Source of the DNA: Amphibacillus sediminis NBRC 103570
Lineage (GTDB): Bacteria; Bacillota; Bacilli; Bacillales; Amphibacillaceae
Direction: 5' to 3'
Length of the DNA: 64,000 nucleotides
Assembly: GCF_001552275.1 (NCBI RefSeq)
Contig: NZ_BCQW01000005.1
Coordinates: 90,314 to 154,313 of the forward strand
Each line of letters opens with the position of its first letter. Position 1 is the stretch's first letter. The notes beneath the pieces were generated by a model that ran no database searches, had not been told where the DNA came from, and saw only the letters and a program-made list of their open reading frames with translations. The translations under genes were made by a program, and so were the position numbers. Positions 6,058 to 15,125 of this stretch are shown piece after piece.

Positions 6058-8565
6058 TCAGATCATTTCAAACATAGATTGACCATATACCTTAATCATC
6101 TTGTGATCAGTTGCGAAGCGTGGGAAGAACTGTACAGTTTTCACTTCGTTTGCTAGTAAATCAAAATAATTATCACTAAAGTAGCCTGCCATATTTGTTT
6201 CTAAGTAAATATTTTTTGCAAACGCATTAGCTTTTACCTCAAAGGTAAAAGGTCGATCTGTTGGGGTAACTGTGATCTTAACAGGTGGAAGCTGTAATTC
6301 TTTAGTTGGTACAAAATAATGCAACTTATGATCGACAGCAACATCGTCAATGATTAAATCCGCACTAAACACAAGTGTTGTTAAGTCTCGATCTCCGATT
6401 AAAGCATGTTTATCAAATTCACTAACAAGCATACTTGTATCTGCTGGTATATCAAGCTTTAGTTCCTTTCGCCATAAAGTCACTCCACTAAAATCCTGTA
6501 ACGAAACAGATAAATAGCCACTTTGCTCCATACGTTTGTCAGAGATAGCATATAGATATAACTGATCATCTTGTGCTACAAAGGAAAGGATGGTTTCCTG
6601 ATAGCTTTTTTTGACAAAATAATGGAGGGCTTTCCATCGACCATAGTAATCTATACTTGACCATGAAGCAACTGGCCAACAATCATTCATCTGCCAGTAT
6701 AATGTCCCCATACAATAAGGCTTACTTCGTCTATGTGCTTCGATCGCAGCTTTAATGCCCTCAGCCTGTAATAGTTGACTCATGTATAAGAAAGAGGGAA
6801 AATCTTTGGGTTCAGGCAAATACATATCCATGTAAGCCTTGATCAAGCGGTTCCCCGCTCCATTCTTTTGATGATGAAGCATCGTATCCGATTCAATCGC
6901 AAAGTCAGCCTCTTCAGCAAAGCTACGCACCGTTTTTAACTCTGGAAATGATTGAAAGCCATATTCACTCATAAAGCGACCCACATGGGTATGGTAATCT
7001 TCAAATGGCTTTTTACCATGCCAAACATCCCAGTAATGAACATCACCTTGACCACTAACCTTTACAGCATGCTGGCGATGATCATCGGTTAGATCAGCCA
7101 GCGGAGAAGAAGGCCAGTACGGTTCATTCGGGGCATAGCAGGCTACGACACGAGCTAAAATGTCGTGGAATATCCTTCGGTAGTCAGCCCAAAGCTTCTC
7201 CCTTGTTTCTTGATCGTAGTCTTGCTTCCAACCCCAACCAGCATCCTCAATATAATGAGCCCATGCAGAATCAATTTCGTTATTGCCACACCATAGCACA
7301 ATGGATGGATGACGGCGAAGTCGCTTGATAGCATCGATAGCCTCTTGTTCAATATTAGCTAAAAAATCAGAATCGCCTGGATACAGACTACACGCAAACA
7401 TAAAGTCCTGCCAAACTAGAATTCCATGTTCATCACAAAGACGATAAAATGATTCGGACTCATAGATTCCTCCTCCCCAAACACGCAACATATTCATATT
7501 CGCGGCAAGAGCACTTTTTATTTCGTATTGATACCGTTCGTCTGTAACTTCTGTAATAAAGCTATCATTCGGAATATGATTGGCACCTTTCGCAAATAAC
7601 GGCTGGTCATTCAACTCAAAGTAAAACGTATTGCCTTGTTGATCTTGATCACGCACTAGTCGAATCTTCCGCAAACCAACCGTGATTGAATCTTCATTTA
7701 TAATGGTTTCATCCTGTTTTAATCGTGCACTAAACTGGTATAAATACGGTTTGCCCATAGTATGACACCACCATAAACGAGGCTGCTCAATGACCAAGTC
7801 AAGGTTAACTTTATTTAATCCTTTAACTAACTTAACTTCCTTTCCCCAAAATTGATTATCTGCTTCAATTTCTAAAACACCTTGCCAAGCTTGATTTGCC
7901 TCAATCTCGACCAATGCTACCAATTCAGCTCTTTCTGGCGAAATAAACTGCTGATTTATATAAAAATCGGATAGCTTAGGCTCAGACCATCCAACTAATT
8001 GCACTTCTTTCCAAATACCAGATGTGACGAAACGCGGTCCCCAGTCCCAGCCATAATGATAAGGTGCCTTCCGCGCAAAAACGCTAACTTTTTTATCACC
8101 TAGTCCTCCCAATTCAGAATCATCATTTGAAGCAGGTAAAGGATAACCTAATGCTTCGAGTTTTGGTAAATCTTCTTGTATAGGCGAGCGAAAATGGACC
8201 CTAATATGGTTAGCTCCTTCATGGAGAAAGGGTTTAATATCCTTTCGCCATTGCCTAAACATATTATTCGCTTCAATGACACTTGAGCCATTGACATATA
8301 CCGTTGCATAAGTATCAAGACCCTGAAATATTATCTCAACTTGATCATGTTCTAGCATTTCTCTCTCGATAAAAACAGTTGTTTGATACTCCCAATCGAC
8401 TTTATCAATCCATTGTAACTGCTTCTCGTTTGTCCCACTAAATGGATCAGGAATCATTTTATTAGCACGTAAATCAGTATGAACAGAGCTTGGGACATTG
8501 GCTTCTAGCCAGTCACCCTTTTTATATTGCCTATACTGCCAATCTGTTAAAACTTTCTGATTCAT
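6058..8565 (-). CDS. Beta-mannosidase, glycoside hydrolase family 2
   Basis: Cytoplasmic exo-enzyme that releases mannose from the non-reducing end of beta-1,4-mannooligosaccharides; 835 residues, the usual size for bacterial GH2 mannosidases. Seen: N-terminal jelly-roll (VPSSVHTDLRANKMIPDPF), immunoglobulin-like domain, TIM barrel with the acid/base Glu430 in WCGNNEID and the nucleophile Glu534 in MSEYGFQSFP, and the mannosidase-type HYGWDWGPRF sequence. No signal peptide. The ATG has GAGAGGAGC upstream. It is divergent from the GH36 gene across 177 bases that hold a cre-like site and the LacI-type operator, so both are probably induced together. Its 3' end is duplicated at 2546-2769. Confidence 0.93.
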   Translation of the reverse strand: MNQKVLTDWQYRQYKKGDWLEANVPSSVHTDLRANKMIPDPFSGTNEKQLQWIDKVDWEYQTTVFIEREMLEHDQVEIIFQGLDTYATVYVNGSSVIEANNMFRQWRKDIKPFLHEGANHIRVHFRSPIQEDLPKLEALGYPLPASNDDSELGGLGDKKVSVFARKAPYHYGWDWGPRFVTSGIWKEVQLVGWSEPKLSDFYINQQFISPERAELVALVEIEANQAWQGVLEIEADNQFWGKEVKLVKGLNKVNLDLVIEQPRLWWCHTMGKPYLYQFSARLKQDETIINEDSITVGLRKIRLVRDQDQQGNTFYFELNDQPLFAKGANHIPNDSFITEVTDERYQYEIKSALAANMNMLRVWGGGIYESESFYRLCDEHGILVWQDFMFACSLYPGDSDFLANIEQEAIDAIKRLRRHPSIVLWCGNNEIDSAWAHYIEDAGWGWKQDYDQETREKLWADYRRIFHDILARVVACYAPNEPYWPSSPLADLTDDHRQHAVKVSGQGDVHYWDVWHGKKPFEDYHTHVGRFMSEYGFQSFPELKTVRSFAEEADFAIESDTMLHHQKNGAGNRLIKAYMDMYLPEPKDFPSFLYMSQLLQAEGIKAAIEAHRRSKPYCMGTLYWQMNDCWPVASWSSIDYYGRWKALHYFVKKSYQETILSFVAQDDQLYLYAISDKRMEQSGYLSVSLQDFSGVTLWRKELKLDIPADTSMLVSEFDKHALIGDRDLTTLVFSADLIIDDVAVDHKLHYFVPTKELQLPPVKITVTPTDRPFTFEVKANAFAKNIYLETNMAGYFSDNYFDLLANEVKTVQFFPRFATDHKMIKVYGQSMFEMI

Positions 8566-8669
8566 TTCTATTTGCTCCTCTCTCCTTATCGCTATTTATA
8601 GATCTTGTTTGGCAAGACAGTAGACAAAATCTACTTTTTTTACCTCTTCTTTATTCAGTTAATCAAGAA

Positions 8670-8683
8670 GTATAGCGTTTACA
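8670..8683 (-). promoter_or_regulatory. cre-like site (CcpA) between beta-mannosidase and alpha-galactosidase
   Basis: TGTAAACGCTATAC on the minus strand matches the cre consensus TGWAANCGNTNWCA except for the last two bases. It lies between two divergent catabolic genes, where CcpA repression would be expected. Confidence 0.5.
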
Positions 8684-8711
8684 AAAATATTGTGTTACAA
8701 TAATCCAAAGC

Positions 8712-8727
8712 TTATCGATAACTTTAT
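8712..8727 (+). promoter_or_regulatory. Putative LacI-type operator upstream of the alpha-galactosidase gene
   Basis: TTATCGATAACTTTAT, identical over 16 bases to 20942-20957 upstream of the epimerase gene. It contains the perfect palindrome TTATCGATAA. It lies 15 bases before the GH36 start codon and just after a possible minus-10 (TACAAT at 8696-8701). Confidence 0.6.
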
Positions 8728-8742
8728 TTATGAGGTGATTAT

Positions 8743-10971
8743 ATGACAATTTATATAAATAATGCAAGTCAAGAATTCCATTTGCAAAATGAAACAATCA
8801 GTTATGTTTTCCGTGTACTTGAAAAAAGTAAGCAGCTTGAGCATTTATATTACGGAAAACGGATTACCCATCGCGACTCATTCAAGCATTTAATCGAACG
8901 AGAAGTTAGACCATCCTGCAACATGTTTGAAGGTGATCACACCTCATCACTTGAACACATAAAGCAAGAGTATCCAAGCTATGGAACAACGGATTTCCGC
9001 TACCCAGCTCATATTTTGGTCAAGGATGATGGCAGTTATATCACTAACTTTCAATTTGAAAGCTATCAAACGTTTAAAGGTAAGCGGGAATTACCCGGAA
9101 TGCCTGCGACTTATGTGGAAACTGAAGACGAAGCCGAAACACTTGTGATTACCCTAAGAGATCAGCACTTAAATGTCCGTTTATTACTGAGTTATACACT
9201 ATACACCAATCGACCGGTTTTAACACGGCATAGTCAATTTATTAACGACTCTGCTGAAAGTTATCAGATCAATCAGGCGATGAGCATGAGTCTTGACTTT
9301 CCTGATGAACAGTTTGAAATGATTCAACTTAACGGAGCATGGGCTCGTGAAATGCAAATTGAAACGAGGCGATTAACGAAAGGCACGCAAGCGATATCAA
9401 GTACAAGAGGAGCGAGCAGCCATGTCCATAACCCCTTCTTAGCTTTAAAACGGCCAGAGACTACTGAGTATAGTGGTCATGTTTATGGCTTTAGCTTAGT
9501 TTATAGTGGGAATTTTCTGGCTCAAGTTGAAGTAGATCCTTATCACGTAAGTCGCGTTACGGTTGGGATAAACCCGTTTAGATTCTCTTGGAAGCTAGCA
9601 CCTAGCGAGCGTTTTCAAACACCGGAGTGTGTGATGGTCTTTTCCGATCAAGGTTTGAACGGGATGAGCCAGGCTTTTCATAGCTTATATCGTGATCGAC
9701 TTGTACGAGGCTACTGGCGCGATCAAACCCGTCCTATTTTAATCAATAATTGGGAGGCTACTTATTTTGACTTTACCGAAGCCAAAGTTATTGAAATTGC
9801 TAAAACCGCTAAAGAATTAGGAATAGAACTGTTCGTTCTTGATGATGGTTGGTTCGGCGAACGACATGACGACTCTTCCTCGCTTGGTGATTGGTTTGTC
9901 AATCATGACAAGCTCCCAAATGGAATTACAGGGTTGTCTAAAAAGATAGAAGCACTCGGCTTAAAATTCGGTTTATGGTTTGAACCAGAAATGGTCAGCA
10001 GGGGAACAAAGCTTTTTACCGATCATCCCGATTGGATTATCGCTACCCCAGACCGAACACCTTCCCACGGACGAAATCAATATGTGTTAGATTTCTCTCG
10101 CGAAGAAGTAGTCGATTACATTTTTAAGTTGATGGATGATATCATAAGCCAATCTAGTATTTCTTATATTAAATGGGACATGAACCGTTATATTACTGAG
10201 GCCTATTCAAATGCACTACCAGCCGACCAACAAGGAGAGTTAATGCATCGATATATCCTTGGGGTTTATCAATTATATCAACGTTTAATCGAGAAATATC
10301 CAAAAATCCTATTTGAATCTTGTGCTGGTGGTGGAGCAAGGTTTGACCCCGGCATGCTTTACTATGCTCCACAAACATGGACAAGTGATGATACAGATGC
10401 TGTTGAACGATTAAAAATTCAATATGGGACATCACTCGTCTATCCGTTAAGCGCAATTGGCAGCCACGTTTCCGCTGTACCAAACCATCAGGTGGGGCGA
10501 ATGACATCGATTGATACGAGGGCAAATGTTGCTTATTTTGGTACGTTTGGTTATGAGCTAGATCTTACGACATTAACTGATCTAGAAAAAGAAAAAGTTA
10601 AAGCTCAAACAACTTTCTACAAAGCAAAACGTGAACTAATTAGAAATGGTTACTTTTATCGACTTCAAAGCCCATTCATCGCAAATGAATCCGCTTGGAT
10701 GGTTGTATCTAAGGATCGACGTGAAGCAATTGTTGGCTATTATCAAGTATTAGCCCAACCAAATGAGGGCTATAAACGAATTAAATTAACCGGACTTAAT
10801 TATGATCAACTCTACGTGATAGAGGGGACTGATAAGACCTATTATGGAGATGAGCTTATGCACATTGGTATAATCTTAGCGGAAGATTTTACTGACCGCG
10901 CAGATGAATTTTGGGGGCGTGAGCATCAAGGTGATTATCAATCTAAGCTTTTTATCCTAAAGGCGATTTAG
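8743..10971 (+). CDS. Alpha-galactosidase, glycoside hydrolase family 36
   Basis: Cytoplasmic enzyme that removes alpha-1,6-galactose side chains, here probably from galactomanno-oligosaccharides (also raffinose-type sugars). 742 residues, close to the family's usual 730-745. Domains: N-terminal beta-sandwich (1-330), TIM barrel (330-640), C-terminal beta-sheet. Catalytic residues fit the family: nucleophile Asp479 in KWDMNRYI and acid/base Asp549 in SDDTDAVERL. DDGWFGERHDD and WFEPEMVS are also GH36 hallmarks. The start has TGAGGTGAT upstream. The cre-like and operator sites upstream place it in the mannan regulon. Confidence 0.95.
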   Translation: MTIYINNASQEFHLQNETISYVFRVLEKSKQLEHLYYGKRITHRDSFKHLIEREVRPSCNMFEGDHTSSLEHIKQEYPSYGTTDFRYPAHILVKDDGSYITNFQFESYQTFKGKRELPGMPATYVETEDEAETLVITLRDQHLNVRLLLSYTLYTNRPVLTRHSQFINDSAESYQINQAMSMSLDFPDEQFEMIQLNGAWAREMQIETRRLTKGTQAISSTRGASSHVHNPFLALKRPETTEYSGHVYGFSLVYSGNFLAQVEVDPYHVSRVTVGINPFRFSWKLAPSERFQTPECVMVFSDQGLNGMSQAFHSLYRDRLVRGYWRDQTRPILINNWEATYFDFTEAKVIEIAKTAKELGIELFVLDDGWFGERHDDSSSLGDWFVNHDKLPNGITGLSKKIEALGLKFGLWFEPEMVSRGTKLFTDHPDWIIATPDRTPSHGRNQYVLDFSREEVVDYIFKLMDDIISQSSISYIKWDMNRYITEAYSNALPADQQGELMHRYILGVYQLYQRLIEKYPKILFESCAGGGARFDPGMLYYAPQTWTSDDTDAVERLKIQYGTSLVYPLSAIGSHVSAVPNHQVGRMTSIDTRANVAYFGTFGYELDLTTLTDLEKEKVKAQTTFYKAKRELIRNGYFYRLQSPFIANESAWMVVSKDRREAIVGYYQVLAQPNEGYKRIKLTGLNYDQLYVIEGTDKTYYGDELMHIGIILAEDFTDRADEFWGREHQGDYQSKLFILKAI

Positions 10972-11105
10972 GCCAACACTAATATTCTCTAACAAGCTAA
11001 GACAGCAACAAGCTAACTCATTTCAGAGGACAAGTAGATATGGTAGTTATCCTATATTTAAAATCTTATCCTTTAGCTCGTTAAATTCCTGTTTATTGAA
11101 TAAAC

Positions 11106-11150
11106 TTAAAAAGCGTGATCCTCAATGAATCTATTGTGAGAATCACGCTT
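11106..11150 (-). terminator. Terminator of the mannan operon (also between convergent genes)
   Basis: AAGCGTGATTCTCA / TGAGGATCACGCTT stem (11111-11150) followed on the minus strand by TTTTTAAG. It lies 110 bases after the GH113 stop and 140 after the GH36 stop, so it can serve both transcripts; the T-run favours the minus strand. Confidence 0.7.
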
Positions 11151-11262
11151 TGCTTTATTCCAAATATATCCAGATACAACAGCGTAAAAAGTAAGCAACT
11201 TAAGCCTGTAATTCTATTGCATACGAATGTCCAAGATAAACGGTACGTTCCTAAGGATATAA

Positions 11263-12192
11263 TTAACGTGATTGGTAGAATGCTTTAATAATGGCCTCTG
11301 ACGGTTTGCCATATACACCGTATCCACTATCACTCAATACTTGTTCTTCCTCATATAAATGGGTTGCCCAATCCCAAAGCCCGAAACCTTTAACCCATTC
11401 TCTTCTTGCTGTTTTGTCAAACATAGTTTGATAGTACGCTGCTTGCTCATCAACATTTACTTCCCCAACTAATCCCCAATCATTCGGCACCTTCCCCGAA
11501 CCAGTACGACTAGGACAACCTGCTTCAGCAAAGAAAAAGGGTTTATTATATTGTTTTATAGTTGCTTCAATCCGATCAAGCTGTCGGTCCCAGTCATTGA
11601 TCGGATAATAACCACTTGAGGAAATAACATCAACCGCATCCCACCACGCTACATTTGCTTCCTGATATTTGTCTGCATTATAAGTAATTGGGCCTGAATA
11701 GATTTTTCGCACTTGCGTAATAAGGTGTCGCCATTGCTGCTCTTTTCGTTCTGTTTGAACCATTTCGCAGCCGATGATATACATAGCGCACCCTGTTTTT
11801 TCTGCTATTGCTGCGTAATGAAGCTGATAGTCAGTATAGTTTGCAAACCAATCCGACCACTTCGGCTCACATGGGACATCATAATCAAAGAAATTAATAT
11901 GCGCCCTCCACGTCCCATCACTACAGTTAACCGTAGGTTTTAGAATAACCTTTAAATCAAGTGACTTGGCATATTCGATCATTTCAATTAATTCATCATC
12001 CGCTACCATATGTAATCCTGTATAATCAATTTTCGTTGAATGAGCAGTTGCCTGTAAAGCTGCCAAAGCAATAATGACATATTCACTACCTGTTCTTTCT
12101 TTCATTAACTGTAAACTTTCTTTGGCACGAGCCAGTTTAAAGTCACCTCGTTGACTATCCCAGCCAAAAGTAAATCCTTTTATAAAATTCAT
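11263..12192 (-). CDS. Endo-beta-1,4-mannanase-like glycoside hydrolase family 113
   Basis: 309-residue TIM-barrel protein without signal peptide, so it would act inside the cell on imported oligosaccharides. GH113 features are visible: GFTFGWDSQRGDF at the N-terminus, the acid/base candidate Glu143 in IIGCEMVQ and the nucleophile candidate Glu223 in FFAEAGCPS. Their 80-residue spacing equals that of the characterised Alicyclobacillus ManA (E151/E231, from memory). It is the last gene of the minus-strand unit, 57 bases after the GH130 gene, with its own AGAGGGGTGAT ribosome site. It could be a mannosidase-like exo-enzyme instead; family membership is firm, mode of cleavage is inferred. Confidence 0.88.
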   Translation of the reverse strand: MNFIKGFTFGWDSQRGDFKLARAKESLQLMKERTGSEYVIIALAALQATAHSTKIDYTGLHMVADDELIEMIEYAKSLDLKVILKPTVNCSDGTWRAHINFFDYDVPCEPKWSDWFANYTDYQLHYAAIAEKTGCAMYIIGCEMVQTERKEQQWRHLITQVRKIYSGPITYNADKYQEANVAWWDAVDVISSSGYYPINDWDRQLDRIEATIKQYNKPFFFAEAGCPSRTGSGKVPNDWGLVGEVNVDEQAAYYQTMFDKTARREWVKGFGLWDWATHLYEEEQVLSDSGYGVYGKPSEAIIKAFYQSR

Positions 12193-12249
12193 AGGAGCAT
12201 CACCCCTCTTCTTGTAATACTAGAAGATAAATCCTAGTCTATCATCTAT

Positions 12250-13272
12250 TCACATCTTGCCAATTTCTTTATCATCCGCCACATCTTCATGATTCATTTT
12301 GACAAATTTAATGATTTCATCTACCGTGGTATAGGCTAAACATACTTTCGTGTCAGCTGCACCATAGTAAATAGCTATCTTACCTGATTCGGCATCATGC
12401 AAGGTAGCACAAGGAAAGATAACATTATCTACGAAACCGGTCGTTTCATAGCTTTCTTCTGGTGTCAGGACAAAGTTTTTCGAGCGGTACTTCACCTTAG
12501 ACGGCTCTTCTAAATCTAAAATCACTGCTCCCATACTATAAACAAAGCCATTACAGGTCCCTGTGACACCATGATAAAACATTAACCACCCTTCAGTGGT
12601 TTCGATTGGAGCAGGGCCACCACCAATTTTCACATTTTGCCACCAGCCATTTCCACCTTTAGCCATGACACGTCGATGCTTACCCCAATAAACAAGGTCA
12701 GGACTTTCACTTAAGAAAATATCACCAAAAGGAGTATGGCCACTATCACTTGGACGTGACAGCATAACATAGTTTCCATTGATTTTTCTCGGAAATAAAA
12801 CGCCATTACGATTAAAAGGTAAGAATGGATTTTCTAGTCGAACAAAGTGCTTAAAGTCCTTTGTTTTGGCTAAACCAATCGATGCACCATAGAAATCGGT
12901 ACACCAAATAATATAAAAGGTATCTTCAATTTTTATTAAACGAGGATCATAAGCGTAATTTGGCTGAAATGAATTTCCAGACTCATCAACAAAGTTAATT
13001 TTTGCCTCATCTATTCGCCAATCTAATCCATTATCACTATACCCTAAATGTAAATGCGGCCGACCATCAGTCGTTTCAGCGCGAAAAACACCAATAAATT
13101 GATTCTGATATGCGACAACCGCACTGTTAAATATTCTCGATATCCCGTTCGCTGGATTACGATCAATAATTGGGTTATTTTGGTGACGCCATACTGGCCC
13201 ATGGTAATCAGCAGTCTTCTCCTCCCAAGGTATATAAGCGATGTTATCTGAAACAATCTTGATGTTAGACAT
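12250..13272 (-). CDS. GH130 beta-1,4-mannooligosaccharide phosphorylase (short form)
   Basis: Inverting phosphorylase that would split beta-mannosides with phosphate to give mannose 1-phosphate; cytoplasmic, 340 residues. It has the five-bladed beta-propeller pattern of GH130: GVFRAETTDGR, YAYDPRL with catalytic Asp109, NRNGVLFPRKI, SRPSDSGHTPFGDIF and GGGPAPIETTEGWLMFYHG. These resemble the mannooligosaccharide phosphorylase (RaMP2-like) group more than the long mannosylglucose type encoded at 18583-19755. Chain-length preference cannot be told. It lies 30 bases after the ABC permease gene, with AAGGAGGAC before the ATG, in the same operon. Confidence 0.88.
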   Translation of the reverse strand: MSNIKIVSDNIAYIPWEEKTADYHGPVWRHQNNPIIDRNPANGISRIFNSAVVAYQNQFIGVFRAETTDGRPHLHLGYSDNGLDWRIDEAKINFVDESGNSFQPNYAYDPRLIKIEDTFYIIWCTDFYGASIGLAKTKDFKHFVRLENPFLPFNRNGVLFPRKINGNYVMLSRPSDSGHTPFGDIFLSESPDLVYWGKHRRVMAKGGNGWWQNVKIGGGPAPIETTEGWLMFYHGVTGTCNGFVYSMGAVILDLEEPSKVKYRSKNFVLTPEESYETTGFVDNVIFPCATLHDAESGKIAIYYGAADTKVCLAYTTVDEIIKFVKMNHEDVADDKEIGKM

Positions 13273-13302
13273 ATAAAAAGTCCTCCTTCTGACACTGTAT
13301 AT

Positions 13303-14136
13303 TTACTTAACTGAGCCGTTTGTTAATCCGTTATAAATGTATTTTTGTAAAAAGATAAAGGCAATTAAAGTTGGAATGATCGCTATCATCACGCCTGCTG
13401 TGATCACTTCCCATTGTGCGCCAAAAGGCCCCTGGAATTTAAAAAGTGATGTCGAAATAACTTGTAATTCTGTTTTTGGCATATAAAGGAAAGGTGTATA
13501 AAAGTCATTATATACGTTCACCCCTTTAATGATAAAAACGGTAACAATAGCCGGTTTTAGTAATGGCAAAACAATCTTTCGATAAATGGTAAAGTACGAA
13601 GCACCATCTAACATTGCCGACTCATCTAACGAGATCGAAATTGAATCCATGAATTGCAGAAAAATATAAACAGCAATAATATCTGTTCCTAAATAAAGAA
13701 TGACAGCAGCCCATATTGTATTAAATAGCCCTAACCCATGGACAATCTGAAATGTTGCGACTTGTGTTGTCACACCCGGTATTAATGTTGCTAGCAAGAA
13801 TGCACCTAGAATATACTTACTTCCTTTAAATTTAAATCTATGCAAAACGAAAGCAACCATTGAACCAATTAACGTTGTTCCAATTACCGAAATAATCAGG
13901 ATAATCACCGTATTTCTAAAACCGACTAACATATTGCCCTCCGCAAATGCTCGTCGATAATTCTCAAAATTAGTCCACTCACTTGGTGGTGTTAGCGGTC
14001 CAGTTGTCGTATACTCAGCACCCGTTTTAAAGGAAGCAAAGAAAATCGCAACGATTGGAATAATCGCAATAAATGCACCAAATAGGAGGGAAGCATATTT
14101 TAATGTCACACCTAACATTCGTTTAGTTTGATACAT
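13303..14136 (-). CDS. ABC sugar transporter permease (MalG type)
   Basis: 277-residue inner-membrane permease of the carbohydrate uptake-1 ABC family. Six hydrophobic segments are visible, and the EAA-type loop near residue 195 reads SAMLDGASYFTIYRKIVLPLLKP. It pairs with the MalF-type permease encoded two bases upstream and with the lipoprotein at 15126-16454. No ATPase gene is present in the cluster, so a shared MsmX-type ATPase elsewhere is expected. The likely cargo is mannooligosaccharide, judged from the neighbours. The ATG lies behind GTGAGGATGATT, which overlaps the end of the preceding gene's region. Confidence 0.92.
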   Translation of the reverse strand: MYQTKRMLGVTLKYASLLFGAFIAIIPIVAIFFASFKTGAEYTTTGPLTPPSEWTNFENYRRAFAEGNMLVGFRNTVIILIISVIGTTLIGSMVAFVLHRFKFKGSKYILGAFLLATLIPGVTTQVATFQIVHGLGLFNTIWAAVILYLGTDIIAVYIFLQFMDSISISLDESAMLDGASYFTIYRKIVLPLLKPAIVTVFIIKGVNVYNDFYTPFLYMPKTELQVISTSLFKFQGPFGAQWEVITAGVMIAIIPTLIAFIFLQKYIYNGLTNGSVK

Positions 14137-14138
14137 CG

Positions 14139-15017
14139 TTAATCATCCTCACTGAAAAATTTGCGCTGAATACCTGTTACAATCACAACAATAAAAAGGA
14201 GCACAACCGCCATTGCAGAACCTAAACCAATCTTTCCATATTTAAATGCTGTGTTTACCGTTTGAATCACGAAGGTAGAGCTTCCATTTGCGCCCCCTGT
14301 CATAATAAATGGTATTTCAAAGGCGCTAAGCGCACCACTTACTGCCAAGATCAAATTTAAAGAAATGATAATTCTAATACTTGGAAAAATAATGTATCTA
14401 AACTGATGCCACCGATTTGCACCATCAATTTCAGAAGCTTCATAAATTTCACCTGGAATAGATGAAATCGCACCTAAAAAGATAATAAAGTTAAACCCCA
14501 TATATCTCCATACCGAAACACCCGCAAGAGAATAATTAATGACATCCGGATTGCCAAGCCATTGGGTAATCAGTGATTCTAGTCCCAAAAATGTTAAAAC
14601 AGTATCTAGTGTACCTCCCCCTCTAAAGAAGAAGAGAAACATAAAACCTATCGCAACTCCATTTAACAAATACGGAAAAAATAAGACACCTTTAAAGAAA
14701 TTTTTAAATTTTACCTCAAAACTTAGAATCGTTGCAAAATAAAGTGCGATAGCCAATTGAATAAAAGTTGCAAAAAAGTAATACAAACTTACTCTAAAAA
14801 CATGAAAATACTCTGGATTTGTAAATATCGTTACATAGTTATCAAAACCAACAAAATTCTTATCACTGTATCCATTCCAATCGGTAAAGCTATACCAAAA
14901 CATATTTGCCACTGGTAAGAAAGCAAAGGTGAATAGTAGCAATAATGGTATGATTAAGAAGGCAAAAATAATAATCTTTTTTTGGGTTGGATAAGAAAAG
15001 TTTGAAAGCTTGAACAC
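14139..15017 (-). CDS. ABC sugar transporter permease (MalF type)
   Basis: About 292-residue membrane protein with six hydrophobic segments, the first near residues 17-38. The conserved cytoplasmic loop near residue 195 reads EASEIDGANRWHQFRYIIFPSI. I place the start at the GTG at 15015-15017, eight bases after AGGAGG. A GTG nine bases earlier overlaps that ribosome site. It forms the heterodimeric channel with the MalG-type protein (two-base gap). A 110-base gap separates it from the binding-protein gene; the A/G-rich stretch there shows no strong terminator, so one transcript is likely. Confidence 0.92.
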   Translation of the reverse strand: MFKLSNFSYPTQKKIIIFAFLIIPLLLLFTFAFLPVANMFWYSFTDWNGYSDKNFVGFDNYVTIFTNPEYFHVFRVSLYYFFATFIQLAIALYFATILSFEVKFKNFFKGVLFFPYLLNGVAIGFMFLFFFRGGGTLDTVLTFLGLESLITQWLGNPDVINYSLAGVSVWRYMGFNFIIFLGAISSIPGEIYEASEIDGANRWHQFRYIIFPSIRIIISLNLILAVSGALSAFEIPFIMTGGANGSSTFVIQTVNTAFKYGKIGLGSAMAVVLLFIVVIVTGIQRKFFSEDD

Positions 15018-15125
15018 GAACTGCACCTCCTAGAAAACGCTCTTAATCTAGCAACCTCTAAATGGGAAAAGAAAGTGCTAAAAACAGCACCTCCTCATCC
15101 ATATTTGCTTAAGATAACAACATTC

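Larger units (their letters stand above)
5915..6281. repeat. 367-bp direct repeat, copy 2
   Basis: Near-identical to 2403-2769. It contains eleven codons of the GNAT gene (5915-5948), the terminator hairpin and the last 74 codons of the intact beta-mannosidase gene. Identity stops exactly at 6281/2769. Confidence 0.95.
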
